From: Oscillospiraceae bacterium | GTDB lineage: Bacteria > Bacillota > Clostridia > Oscillospirales > Ruminococcaceae | NCBI GenBank assembly: GCA_017472965.1 | Contig: JAFUNR010000011.1 | Location: forward strand, 1-61,192 | DNA: 61,192 nucleotides | Direction of reading: 5' to 3' | Shown here: one piece after another, positions 41,174 through 49,755 of the stretch | Numbering within the stretch: position 1 is the stretch's first letter | Layout: each line of letters opens with the position of its first letter | Notes under the pieces: generated by a model | Seen by the model: only the letters and a program-made list of their open reading frames with translations | What the model was told of the DNA's origin: nothing | The model's database searches: none | Made by a program: the position numbers and the translations under genes

Positions 41174-42037
41174 TCAGTTATAACGGCGGCGTTCCAGCGA
41201 CTGCACGGTCAGAAACAGGAACAGCACGATGACGGAGAGATAATACACCACGGAGGTGACGCTGAAGATACCGTTGATGAAAACAAGGAACGGCTCGAAC
41301 AGATCGATGGCACCCATGGCGGCGCTCAGCGCAGAAACGACAGCGGCGCTGTCGGCCAGATACAGTGCCAGCAGCACCACAAGGCCCACACCGGCGGCAG
41401 CGCCCGCCAGCACGCGGCTGCGGGTCATATACCACACAAGGAAGCCCAGTGCAAGACAGATGACCGCCAGACACGCCACAGCGGCGCCGGCAGAGCTGGT
41501 GACCAGACTGGTGATGCCGCCGCTCAGATAGCTCAGCAGCAGCACGGCAAAGCCGCACAGCGCGGCAACGATCTGGTTTTCGGTAACGGAGGAGAAGAAC
41601 ACGCCGACGGCAAGACAGGCGCAGGTCATCAGCAGCCAGGCAAAGATCGCGCCGTAGCTGATGGAAAACTCCACCGTACCATACAGCGAAAGCACCAGCG
41701 GGCAGGTGCAGAACACCGCAAAGGGCACACCGATGACGGTGACACAGGCAAGGAATTTGGCCAGCACGATCTCCACCGTGCGCACCGGGGCGCACAGCAG
41801 CAGCTGGTCGGTTTTCTGGCGGCGCTCCTCACTGAAGGAACGCATGGTGAGCAGCGGGCAGAACACCAGCAGCACGATCAGGGTATTGTAAAGCACCAGA
41901 CCGTAGTTGGAGTAGCCGTTCTGCAAATTGTAGGCGGTGAAATAAAAGCCGTTCATCAGCAGCAGAAATGCGATGAGCAGATAGCCGATGGGCGAGGTGA
42001 AATAGCTGTGCACCTCGCGGCGGTAGATGGCGAGCAT
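41174..42037 (-). CDS. ABC-2 type permease (GldF-like)
   Basis: A 287-residue inner-membrane permease with six hydrophobic helices. The N-terminus (LAIYRREVHSYFTSPIGYLLIA) and the conserved MRSFSEERRQKTDQLLLCAP between helices 2 and 3 are typical of GldF/ABC-2 membrane subunits. The ATG at 42037 has GAGGAAG upstream and sits 1 nt from the ATPase stop codon, so translation is coupled. Longer upstream frames are Pro/Arg-rich and overlap the ATPase tail in another frame. Confidence 0.92.
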   Translation of the reverse strand: MLAIYRREVHSYFTSPIGYLLIAFLLLMNGFYFTAYNLQNGYSNYGLVLYNTLIVLLVFCPLLTMRSFSEERRQKTDQLLLCAPVRTVEIVLAKFLACVTVIGVPFAVFCTCPLVLSLYGTVEFSISYGAIFAWLLMTCACLAVGVFFSSVTENQIVAALCGFAVLLLSYLSGGITSLVTSSAGAAVACLAVICLALGFLVWYMTRSRVLAGAAAGVGLVVLLALYLADSAAVVSALSAAMGAIDLFEPFLVFINGIFSVTSVVYYLSVIVLFLFLTVQSLERRRYN

Positions 42038-42038
42038 A

Positions 42039-43091
42039 TCAGGCTTCCTCCTTTCCTTCGGGTGCGGCAGCGCTTTGCGCGGCATCGTCAGCAGCGGCAG
42101 CTTCACTTTCCTCCGCCGCGGCGCGGGCGGCGGCAATCTCGGCAGCGGCCTTGGCCTCGGCAGCGCGGGCAGCCTCCTCCTCACCGGTCAGCTCAAGGAA
42201 GATATCCTCCAGACTGACGGATGCGCTGGCGGCCTCCAGAATGGCGCAGCCGGCCTTGGCCATGCTCCAGAAAAGCGCTTCGCGCACATCGGCATCGCTT
42301 TCCAGCTGCACACGCACAAGACCCTCGCCTGCTTCGGCAATTTCCAGCCCGCTGACGGGAAATCCCTGCAGCGCGGCGCGCACCGCCTCGGCTTTTCCCT
42401 TGATGAGCAGCTGATGGCGGTTGGTGCCGGCGGCGCGGCGGGCAAGATTTTCGGGGGTGTCCTGCGCCACAAGACGGCCGTGGGAAAGGATCAGCACCAC
42501 ATCCGCCACCTCGCTGATCTCGGAAAGGATGTGGCTGGAAAGCAGCACGGTGTGCTCTCCGCCCAGCCCGCGGATCAGCTCGCGCACCTCGATGCGCTGC
42601 AGCGGGTCAAGGCCGACGGTGGGCTCATCCAGAATGATGACGGGGGGATCGCCCACCAGCGCCTGTGCAATGCCCACGCGCTGCTTGTAGCCCTTGGAAA
42701 GGGTACGGATCAGCCGGTGCTGCACGCCTGTCAGGCCGGTGCGCTCCAGGATCTGCTCCAGCTGCGCCTGCTTTGCCGGCACTTTTTTCAATCCGGCGGC
42801 AAAGCGCAGGTATTCCAGCACCGTCATTTCGGGGTAAAGCGGCGGCTGCTCGGGCAGATAGCCGATCTGGCGGCGGGCGGCCTGCGGCTCTTCAAACACA
42901 TCCCAGCCATTGACGGTGACGCTGCCTTCGGCGGCGGCAAGGTAACCGGTAAGGATATTCATAGTGGTGGATTTGCCCGCGCCGTTTGGCCCGAGGAAAC
43001 CGTAGATCCGGCCGGGCTGCAGCGAGAATGAGATATCATCCACCGCCAGCAGCTTGCCGTAGCGCCGGGTCAGATGCTTGACTTCGATCAA
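42039..43091 (-). CDS. ABC transporter ATP-binding protein (GldA-like), TTG start
   Basis: Energises the Gld-type system; 350 residues. Walker A GPNGAGKS, Q-loop region IGYLPEQPPLYPEM, signature LSKGYKQRVGIAQAL, Walker B PVIILDEPTVGLDP and the H-loop SSHILSE are intact. After the usual 300 residues comes an Ala/Glu-rich tail of about 45 residues (AEAKAAAEIAAARAAAEE). No ATG fits: the start is TTG at 43091 with a perfect AGGAGG 9 nt upstream, directly before the IEVKHLTRRYG start of the fold. It heads the four-gene operon. Confidence 0.93.
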   Translation of the reverse strand: MIEVKHLTRRYGKLLAVDDISFSLQPGRIYGFLGPNGAGKSTTMNILTGYLAAAEGSVTVNGWDVFEEPQAARRQIGYLPEQPPLYPEMTVLEYLRFAAGLKKVPAKQAQLEQILERTGLTGVQHRLIRTLSKGYKQRVGIAQALVGDPPVIILDEPTVGLDPLQRIEVRELIRGLGGEHTVLLSSHILSEISEVADVVLILSHGRLVAQDTPENLARRAAGTNRHQLLIKGKAEAVRAALQGFPVSGLEIAEAGEGLVRVQLESDADVREALFWSMAKAGCAILEAASASVSLEDIFLELTGEEEAARAAEAKAAAEIAAARAAAEESEAAAADDAAQSAAAPEGKEEA

Positions 43092-43239
43092 TTCGTTTCG
43101 CCTCCTGTATCCGCTGCGCAAAGGGATATTCCCCCGCAGCTTTTCACTGTAAGGAATATCATATCGGATATCTGTCAAAGTTGCTTGCGAAACTTGTGAA
43201 ATAAATGTGAACAATCTGTGAAACAGTTTTTGCAAAGGT

Positions 43240-43278
43240 GTATCCGCTTTCGAAAAGATATACAAAAAAGCGGGATAC
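43240..43278. repeat. Inverted repeat in the divergent gap before the DUF3048 genes
   Basis: GTATCCGCTTT / AAAGCGGGATAC (43240-43250 and 43267-43278), paired except for one extra base. Just left of it are three TGTGAA words (43195-43225). The gap (325 nt) separates the ABC ATPase from the first lipoprotein gene; the site may bind a regulator of either. Confidence 0.5.
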
Positions 43279-43323
43279 ACTTTATAAAAAAAGAGGAAAA
43301 TCCTTCCGGCGGGACGGCAGGTA

Positions 43324-43352
43324 TTTACAACGCCGGCAAAATCATATATCAT
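43324..43352 (+). promoter_or_regulatory. Promoter of the first DUF3048 gene
   Basis: TTTACA (43324-43329), 17-nt spacer, TATCAT (43347-43352), about 65 nt before the start codon. Confidence 0.75.
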
Positions 43353-43416
43353 TATAAAACAGCAATGCGGCGCACTGCCGCCTTTGCCAAGAAAAAAGAA
43401 CGGAGAGCAACCACAC

Positions 43417-44673
43417 ATGAAACGCCTGACCGTGATCCTGCTGTGCCTGTGTCTGTGTCTGGGTCTGTGCGCCTGCGCCAGCGCCGGCGGCGACCTGCCC
43501 ACCAGCACATCGGGGCCCGTTTCCCAGCCGGAGAGTTCCTCTGTGCCGGAGCCGGAGCCCGAACCCGAGCCCGAACCCGAACCGCCGCCTCCCCCGCCGT
43601 TTTTGCCGGAGTATCTGACCGGCCTGGAGCAGGGCGAGGATTATGACCCCAACCGGCGCGTCACCGCCGTGATGGTGAACAACATCTCTGCCTGCCGGCC
43701 GCAGCGCGGTCTGACTCAGGCGGATATCCTGTTCGAGACCAAGGTGGAGGGCGGCATCACCCGCTTCATGGCGCTGTTTGCCGATTATACCAAGATCGAG
43801 GGCGATGTGGGCCCGGTGCGCAGCGGCCGCGATCAGTTCCTGCGGCTCGCCATCCCCTTCAACGCCTTTTATATGCACATCGGCCGCAGCGGCATCACCC
43901 AGACCTATATCGATCAGAACGAATACTGGGACCGCGATGTGGACGGCAATACCTACAATTTCATCTACCGCGATCAGGGCCGCCTGAACAGCGGCTTCAG
44001 CTACGAGCACACCGCTTTTACCACGGCGGATCTGCTGCAGCAGGTGTATGAAAAGGGTGAATACAACACCGAGTATACTTACGGCGAGGGCGCTACCTGC
44101 TTCGGCTTTGTGCCCTATGACGAAAACGGCGGCGAGCGCGAGATCGTGGGCGAGGATGCCACCGCGGTACGCATCACCCACTCCTACAGCTACCGCACCA
44201 ATTTTGATTACGACGAGGCCGCCGGCAACTATGCCATGAGCCAGTACAACGGCAGCCGCGGCGTGTGGCACGACACCATCGATGAAAACAACGGTGAGCA
44301 GCTGCATTTTGAAAATGTGCTGGTGCTGTTTGCCGACATCACCACCTATCCCTACCCGGGCGGCAATCTGGATGCCAACGGCAACGACAAGGGCGATCCC
44401 AACTACCAGAATCTGAACATGGATTACGGCGGACTGGGCTACTACTTCGCCAACGGCAAAATGGAACCGATCCGCTGGTTCAAGGGCGCCACCACCGATA
44501 TGCTGCGCTTTACGGATATGGATGAGAATCCCATGCTGCTCAACTGCGGCAAGAGCTACATCGGTTTTGTGGATCTGGATGAATACTACAACTTCAGCTA
44601 CAGCGGCCCGGAGGTCGTGGTGGAGGAAGAAGTCATCGAGAGCACCGGCACCGAAGCCGAGATCGGCGACTGA
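43417..44673 (+). CDS. DUF3048 (YerB-like) lipoprotein
   Basis: Predicted surface lipoprotein of 418 residues. The signal peptide (MKRLTVILLCLCLCLGLCAC) ends in a lipobox-like LGLC-A/LCAC. A Pro-Glu linker (residues about 42-68, repeated PEPEP followed by PPPPPP) leads to the DUF3048 domain, marked by VMVNNISACRPQRGLTQADILFETKVEGGITR and the VGPVRSGRDQFLRLA block, then a C-terminal DUF3048_C part. Biochemical function is unknown. GGAGAG precedes ATG 43417; the promoter is at 43324 and a terminator at 44696. A paralogue follows 210 nt on. Confidence 0.9.
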   Translation: MKRLTVILLCLCLCLGLCACASAGGDLPTSTSGPVSQPESSSVPEPEPEPEPEPEPPPPPPFLPEYLTGLEQGEDYDPNRRVTAVMVNNISACRPQRGLTQADILFETKVEGGITRFMALFADYTKIEGDVGPVRSGRDQFLRLAIPFNAFYMHIGRSGITQTYIDQNEYWDRDVDGNTYNFIYRDQGRLNSGFSYEHTAFTTADLLQQVYEKGEYNTEYTYGEGATCFGFVPYDENGGEREIVGEDATAVRITHSYSYRTNFDYDEAAGNYAMSQYNGSRGVWHDTIDENNGEQLHFENVLVLFADITTYPYPGGNLDANGNDKGDPNYQNLNMDYGGLGYYFANGKMEPIRWFKGATTDMLRFTDMDENPMLLNCGKSYIGFVDLDEYYNFSYSGPEVVVEEEVIESTGTEAEIGD

Positions 44674-44695
44674 TCAAACCAACCGCATATTTTAC

Positions 44696-44731
44696 GGGGA
44701 GCTGCCGGAAAGACGGCGGCTCCCCTTTTTT
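44696..44731 (+). terminator. Terminator after the first DUF3048 gene
   Basis: Arms GGGGAGCTGCCG / CGGCGGCTCCCC (one mismatch), loop GAAAGA, then TTTTTT. Confidence 0.9.
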
Positions 44732-44797
44732 ATGCGGATCCGCTGCGGACATTCCCCTTCAAACGGTGAAAAATCTGTATCCGGTGTGTCACAAAGC

Positions 44798-44826
44798 TTT
44801 ACTTTTGTACCCAAACAGGGTATACT
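44798..44826 (+). promoter_or_regulatory. Promoter of the second DUF3048 gene with palindrome in the spacer
   Basis: TTTACT (44798-44803), 17-nt spacer, TATACT (44821-44826). The spacer/-10 boundary carries TACCC-AAACA-GGGTA, a 5-5-5 inverted repeat that could bind a repressor. Confidence 0.75.
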
Positions 44827-44883
44827 GTTAAAAAAGAACGGTCTTTTGGGGCCGAAACGCCATATAAAGGAGGGGTGTTCCCC

Positions 44884-46032
44884 ATGAAAACGATCAAAAT
44901 CAGGCTGCTGGCGCTGATGCTGTGCGCTGCTGTGTGCTTTGGCTGTCTGACAGCGATGAGCGGGTGCGCCTCTCTGGGCGAAAGCAACGGCACCATTCCC
45001 ACCGTATCGCAGCCCACCGAAAAGCCCGATGATACCGGCAAGCCGGAGGATGAGCCGGAGCCGGAGGAGATCATCCCGCTGGACTGCAACCCGCTGACCG
45101 GCCAAAAGCTGGAAAACGGCACCACCGATCTGCGCCCCGTGGCCGTCATGCTGGATAATTCCAGCGCGGCGCTGCCCCACAGCGGCATTGCCGCCGCCAG
45201 CGTGGTATACGAGATGGTGACCGAGGGCGGTATTCCCCGCCTGATGGCAGTGTTTCCCAGCGCGGCGGCGATCCCCGGCAAGCTGGGACCGGTGCGCAGC
45301 ACCCGCGACCAGTTCGTGCAGCTGCTGATCCCCGAAAACATGATCCTGCTGCACATCGGCTGCAGCGTTTACGCCGCCGATATGCTCAATGCCCACGAAT
45401 ATCCCACGGTGGACGGCATTTATCTGGGCAACATCATCTATGGCTTTGACGAGGTACGCGCCGCCACGCGGGATAATTCCCACTGCTTCTACACCAACAA
45501 CGAGCTGGCCGCCGCCGGCATTGCCTATAAGGAAATTGCCGCCAAAGGCAGCGTGGACACGCTGTTCCGCTTTGTGCCTTATGACAAGCCCGTGCGGGAA
45601 TGCGAGCTGCCCGCTTCCACAGTGGAATTTTCCTTCTCGATGTCAGTACCGGTAAGCTTTGTGTACAATACCGAAACCGCCCGCTACGCCAAGACCGAAT
45701 ACGGTCTGCCCCAGATGGACGAGGCCACCGGTGAGCAGGCGAGCTACACCAATCTGCTGCTGCTTGGCTGCCCGGTGGGGCTGAAAAGCGACGAGCTGTG
45801 CACGGATTTTGATTTTACCGGCGGCGGTGAGGGCTATTACTTCACCCACGGCTCCTGCGAAAAGGTGCAGTGGAAAAAGGGTGATGTGGAGGATCCGCTG
45901 ACCCTTTACACCGCTGACGGCAAACAGGAGCTTGCTGTGAATACGGGCACCAGCTATGTGGCCTTTATCGATAACCGTGCGCTGGAGGGCACCCTGCTGG
46001 TGGATACCGTTTCTCCGTACAAAGCGGAGTAA
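44884..46032 (+). CDS. DUF3048 (YerB-like) lipoprotein, second paralogue
   Basis: A 382-residue paralogue of the preceding protein. A signal peptide of about 25 residues ends in the lipobox MSGC; a short Pro/Glu/Asp linker (EKPDDTGKPEDEPEPEE) follows. The DUF3048 domain has VMLDNSSAALPHSGIAAASVVYEM and LGPVRSTRDQFVQLLIPE. AAAGGAGG stands 10 nt before ATG 44884; a GTG at 44875 is less likely since the signal peptide would begin later. It has its own promoter and terminator, so the pair is separately controlled. Confidence 0.9.
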   Translation: MKTIKIRLLALMLCAAVCFGCLTAMSGCASLGESNGTIPTVSQPTEKPDDTGKPEDEPEPEEIIPLDCNPLTGQKLENGTTDLRPVAVMLDNSSAALPHSGIAAASVVYEMVTEGGIPRLMAVFPSAAAIPGKLGPVRSTRDQFVQLLIPENMILLHIGCSVYAADMLNAHEYPTVDGIYLGNIIYGFDEVRAATRDNSHCFYTNNELAAAGIAYKEIAAKGSVDTLFRFVPYDKPVRECELPASTVEFSFSMSVPVSFVYNTETARYAKTEYGLPQMDEATGEQASYTNLLLLGCPVGLKSDELCTDFDFTGGGEGYYFTHGSCEKVQWKKGDVEDPLTLYTADGKQELAVNTGTSYVAFIDNRALEGTLLVDTVSPYKAE

Positions 46033-46118
46033 GGAAAGCCGCTTCCCCGCTCCCCTCAACCCCTTTTATAAAGAAGCGCCCGTCTCCTTTACGGAGCGGG
46101 CTCCCTGAAACAGCAAAC

Positions 46119-46152
46119 CCTCCCTGCGAAAAGTCTCACAGGGAGGATTTTT
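46119..46152 (+). terminator. Terminator after the second DUF3048 gene
   Basis: Arms CCTCCCTG / CAGGGAGG (46119-46126 and 46139-46146) then ATTTTTG. Its sequence strongly resembles the hairpin at 54844-54879. Confidence 0.85.
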
Positions 46153-46182
46153 GTTTTACATCTGCGCGGCAGCTTTTTTGGC

Positions 46183-47025
46183 TCAGCCGCCGAGGTTTGC
46201 AAGAAATTCTTTTTTCAGCGCCGGCTGCACTTCAGCGTAGCCGCCGGAGCGGAAAACCTGCAGCAGCTGTGTGCGCAGGCGCTGCCAGCTTTCGCCCTCG
46301 CGCCGCACAAGGATGGGATAATACCACACGCCGTTCTTTTCGGCGGCATCGCAGTCACCGGGGGCATCGCCCACCATCAGCACATGATCCGGCGCATAGC
46401 CGAATTCCAGCATTCTTTCAATGCAGCGGGCCTTGCTGCCGCAATCCTGTGCCAGTGTGATATCGGTGTGCTGCAGCAGGCCGAATTTCTCCCATTCCTC
46501 CACCACCGCATCGCGGTTGGCGCTGGAGACGATGGCCACATCGGCAAATTCACCGGCGGCGGCCAGACCCTCCTTTGCGCCGGCAAAGGGAATCTTCAGC
46601 TCCTCCGGCAGCTTCACAATGGCGGCGTTGACCGCTTTGGACCACGCCAGCGCCTTTGCCAGCACCGGATGCCCGCCGGCGGCAACGGCCGCGGCCAGCG
46701 CATCGTTGGAAAGCGCGGGGCTGGTTTTCACCCAGTCATTCAGCGCGGCAATGCCATCGATGGGGGCATACTGCGCATCGATCTCGGTCAGGTGCATGGC
46801 CAGACCCTTGAAGCGATTGACACCGCGGGTCATGCTGTACAGGTTGATCTCGTTCCAGCGGGCAAGGATGGGCTCACGCCATTCCTCCAGTTGCCATTCT
46901 GCCACCATGCAGGGGCCGAAGCAGTGAAAATGCTTGCAGTCCATGGTATCCATGGCGCAGCCGTCGGAATCCACACACACCAGCCAGTCGTGCTTTTTCT
47001 CAAAGGCTTCAAACACATCTGCCAT
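46183..47025 (-). CDS. HAD-superfamily hydrolase
   Basis: A 280-residue phosphatase-like protein. Motif I is VCVDSDGCAMDTMD, where the residue two after the nucleophile Asp is Asp in DSDG, motif II is AIVSSANRD, the motif III Lys lies in GSKARCIERM, and motif IV is MVGDAPGDCDAAEKNG. The large insert between motif I and II (residues about 30-145) is a helical cap. ATG 47025 is used, with AAGAGG upstream; GTG at 47034 is possible. It follows the GH3 gene by 12 nt, so it may dephosphorylate a sugar released in that pathway. Confidence 0.88.
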   Translation of the reverse strand: MADVFEAFEKKHDWLVCVDSDGCAMDTMDCKHFHCFGPCMVAEWQLEEWREPILARWNEINLYSMTRGVNRFKGLAMHLTEIDAQYAPIDGIAALNDWVKTSPALSNDALAAAVAAGGHPVLAKALAWSKAVNAAIVKLPEELKIPFAGAKEGLAAAGEFADVAIVSSANRDAVVEEWEKFGLLQHTDITLAQDCGSKARCIERMLEFGYAPDHVLMVGDAPGDCDAAEKNGVWYYPILVRREGESWQRLRTQLLQVFRSGGYAEVQPALKKEFLANLGG

Positions 47026-47037
47026 AGGGCGCACCTC

Positions 47038-48813
47038 TTACAGGCGGGCATCCCACAGACCGCAGAAGCTGTCGATGGGGTCCTTACCCTTGAAGGCATC
47101 GGGGCCGGCCACCAGCGCATCCACCAGTGCTTCCATGGTGGCGGGCTTGGAATCGTAGGCATTGATATAGGTGCGGAACTGGGGCACATCCGCCAGCATG
47201 GTGGGAGCATTGACGCTGATACCCACCACCGGCAGCTCAAAGACATACCAGGGGATCTCGCCGCCGCCCTTGCTCATACCGAAAACGGGGCGGCCGCTCA
47301 TCACATCGCACAGGGTGATGACCAGATCCTGCTGGGAGGTAAAATCGGCGATGGCATTCTTGCCGGCAAAATACAGATTCAGGCTGGGCTTCTCGCCGGC
47401 GGCGATCATCTTTTTCATCTTCTCCAGCGGGCTTTCGTAGATGAAGGCATCAAAGCCCTTTTCGATCAGACGGTCGCGCAGATCCTCGGCGGGGGTCTTG
47501 CGGTTCATGCCGCCGCCCATGGCCATGGCAGCCAGCGCCATAAAGGGAGAATCCGGCCCCTTGACATGGACGATCATGATGCGCTTATACTTTTCCGGGG
47601 TCAGGGGCAGCACGCCCTCGTCCTTATACTTGACCAGTGTGACGGCGTCACGGGCGATGGCAGCATGCACATCCCTGTACTCCTGCTTACCGATCTCGGA
47701 GGCCAGCACCTCGGGCGCGGGCACCAGATCCGCTTTGGCCTTTTTGTGCAGACCCATCTTTGCCTTCAGGCCCAGAATGCGGGTCAGGGCCTCCGTCATG
47801 CGCTCCTCACTGATCCTGCCGGTGGTATAGGCCTCCAGCATGGTGGCGAAATCCTCGTCGGGATCGTTGAAGAACAGGAACATATCGCAGCCGGCATTGA
47901 TGGCGGCGGGCAGCATCTCCCTGCGGGTCATGCGGTCGGTCATTGCGACCATGTGGGAGGCATCGGTAACGACCATGCCGTTGAAGCCCAGCTTGTCGCG
48001 CAGCAGGGTGGTCATAATATCATAGGAAAGGGTGGCGGGCATCATCTCGTCCGGCGTGATAGCCGGATTGATGGCGCGGGCATACTCCGGCAGCATGATG
48101 TGGCCGCCCATGATGGCATCCAGACCGCCGTCGATCAGGGTCCTGTACACCATGCCGTAGGTCGCATCCCACTCCTCCACCGACATCCCGTTGATGTTGT
48201 TGGCCATGTGGGCATCGCGGTGATCCAGACCGTTGCCGGGGAAATGCTTGGCAGCGCAGGCAAAGCCCCCGTTCTCGTGGGCACCTTCCATATAAGCCAG
48301 GCTCATGGCGGCAACGCGCCCGGGATCATTGCCGAAGGCGCGGGTGACCACCTCGGTGTTCAGCCAGTTGTAGTGGATATCGCACACGGGGGCAAAGGCC
48401 ATATTGCAGCCGATGGCGGCAGCCTCGGCATTGGCGTATTTGCCCAGCGCACGGGCATATTCATTCTTGCCGGTGGCACCGATCTTGATGCCCGCACCGA
48501 TGTGGGTACCATCGGCTGCAGCGCCGTCGCCGCCGCTTTCGGTATTGCAGGCAATGAACACCGGCACTTTGGCATACTGCTGCAGAATGCGGTTCTGGTT
48601 CTGCACCATGGCGGAGGGCATATTGTTGTAGCGGCAGCCGCCCAGATGGAAGCGCTCCATCAGATCCTTCAGGTAGGCTTCATCCTGGCTGGCCATCAGC
48701 TGGAAGAACAGCTGGCCCACTTTTTCCTCGGCAGACATGGAGGCGATGGTGTTTTCCACCCACGCGATGCCCTCATCATCGAGGAAATACGGTTTCGCGC
48801 GCAGATCAGTCAT
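47038..48813 (-). CDS. GH3 family beta-N-acetylhexosaminidase-like hydrolase
   Basis: A 591-residue intracellular glycosidase. The NagZ-type motif FACAAKHFPGNGLDHRDAH (family KHFPG-G-D-H-D-H) with the His/Asp dyad is near residue 190, and the nucleophile Asp is in GMVVTDASHM. An additional C-terminal alpha/beta domain (about residues 390-591) is present, longer than in minimal NagZ. It probably cleaves N-acetylglucosaminides from peptidoglycan or host glycans. ATG 48813 is preferred because AAAGGGG precedes it. HAD gene follows. Confidence 0.92.
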   Translation of the reverse strand: MTDLRAKPYFLDDEGIAWVENTIASMSAEEKVGQLFFQLMASQDEAYLKDLMERFHLGGCRYNNMPSAMVQNQNRILQQYAKVPVFIACNTESGGDGAAADGTHIGAGIKIGATGKNEYARALGKYANAEAAAIGCNMAFAPVCDIHYNWLNTEVVTRAFGNDPGRVAAMSLAYMEGAHENGGFACAAKHFPGNGLDHRDAHMANNINGMSVEEWDATYGMVYRTLIDGGLDAIMGGHIMLPEYARAINPAITPDEMMPATLSYDIMTTLLRDKLGFNGMVVTDASHMVAMTDRMTRREMLPAAINAGCDMFLFFNDPDEDFATMLEAYTTGRISEERMTEALTRILGLKAKMGLHKKAKADLVPAPEVLASEIGKQEYRDVHAAIARDAVTLVKYKDEGVLPLTPEKYKRIMIVHVKGPDSPFMALAAMAMGGGMNRKTPAEDLRDRLIEKGFDAFIYESPLEKMKKMIAAGEKPSLNLYFAGKNAIADFTSQQDLVITLCDVMSGRPVFGMSKGGGEIPWYVFELPVVGISVNAPTMLADVPQFRTYINAYDSKPATMEALVDALVAGPDAFKGKDPIDSFCGLWDARL

Positions 48814-48913
48814 TGGTAAGATCCCCTTTCGATTTTCCCTTTTTTGTGTATGGCAGAATTGCGGATGCAATGCGTTCCCTTTGCCGGATGCGGGCGGGAA
48901 TAAAAAAAGACAA

Positions 48914-48949
48914 AAGCCACCCGCGGTGAGGTTTTCACACGGATGGCTT
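48914..48949 (-). terminator. Terminator of the HEAT-repeat gene
   Basis: Minus strand arms AGCCATCCG-TGTGA / TCAC-CGCGGGTGGCT with small mismatches, followed by TTTTG and a T-rich stretch. Confidence 0.8.
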
Positions 48950-48992
48950 CTGTTCCTTCTTCCTTTTGCCGAAAGTGAAGCAGACGCAGGAA

Positions 48993-49328
48993 TTACTCCT
49001 CGTCGTTCTTCATGTTGTGCAGCAGCTCCAGAGCAGCGGCGATAGCGTTCTTCAGCTCTTCGCTGGTAGCAGTCTTGACCTGATACATCAGCTGAGTGAT
49101 GGCAGCGGGACGACCCTGCTCGCCCAGAGCCTTGACGGCGTTGATCTTGCACTCGACATTGTCAGAGTTCAGCATGGTGATCAGGGTGTTGTAAGCGCCG
49201 TCCTCCTTGCTCTTGGCACAGGCAGCAGCGATGGCGGGCACCTTGCTCATATCAGCCTTCTCAACAACGGCGGTCAGCTTCTCCCACTTGCCGCGCTTCA
49301 CCATGGATTCCGCATTAAAACCAAACAT
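48993..49328 (-). CDS. Small HEAT-repeat protein
   Basis: A 111-residue all-helical protein of about three HEAT-like helix pairs (SKVPAIAAACAKSKEDGAYNTL, NVECKINAVKALGEQG, AITQLMYQVKT). It lacks signal peptide and enzyme motifs and probably binds another protein. Codon use differs from its neighbours: many GCT and GGT, all Lys codons AAG, the pattern of highly expressed genes here. AAAGGA precedes ATG 49328, and it has a strong promoter (TTGACA) and its own terminator. Function unknown. Confidence 0.85.
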   Translation of the reverse strand: MFGFNAESMVKRGKWEKLTAVVEKADMSKVPAIAAACAKSKEDGAYNTLITMLNSDNVECKINAVKALGEQGRPAAITQLMYQVKTATSEELKNAIAAALELLHNMKNDEE

Positions 49329-49384
49329 AATAAACTATCCTTTCTTTCGTTGTGCAATCGTTTCTCTTTTTGGCACTAATGGAT

Positions 49385-49413
49385 AGTTTACCGCTTTTTT
49401 TGTAAAATGTCAA
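49385..49413 (-). promoter_or_regulatory. Strong promoter of the HEAT-repeat gene
   Basis: Minus strand TTGACA (49408-49413), 17-nt spacer, TAAACT (49385-49390). It lies in the 427-nt divergent gap to glnN; nothing else gene-like is seen there besides the glnN promoter. Confidence 0.8.
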
Positions 49414-49651
49414 CAAAGTTTTTCGTGAAATTTCTATAAATATTTTGCACGACCGATCGTTTTGCAGACGACCGCTTCACCGACTTTTTCACATCTAAAA
49501 TTATAAAAGTATCCGCAGTGAAAGTCAACCGCCACAGGTGACCCAAAACAGGACTTGTGCGGCACAGCCAGTGCGTTATTTCCGGCATTTCTTGAGCGTT
49601 TTAGCCAAAACAGAGCGAAAACACCCCTGCATGCCCTGTGCAAACACCCTG

Positions 49652-49680
49652 TTGACGAACGGTGTATTTATCAATATAAT
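49652..49680 (+). promoter_or_regulatory. Promoter of the glutamine synthetase gene
   Basis: TTGACG (49652-49657), 17-nt spacer, TATAAT (49675-49680, consensus), 75 nt before the start codon. Confidence 0.88.
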
Positions 49681-49755
49681 TAAATGTATATTACACAGGA
49701 TGCGCACGCCCTGCGGCGATATGCACATCCGCCGCAATCCAAAGGAGAGAATTTT

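Noticed and set aside
43417-43620. Pro-Glu codon run as a microsatellite or assembly artefact
   Set aside because: It is in frame between a lipobox and the DUF3048 domain, uses mixed codons and has a shorter counterpart in the paralogue.
49329-49755. Riboswitch or GlnR sites before glnN
   Set aside because: I could not find a TGTNA-N7-TNACA site or a recognised RNA motif; only the two promoters are supported.
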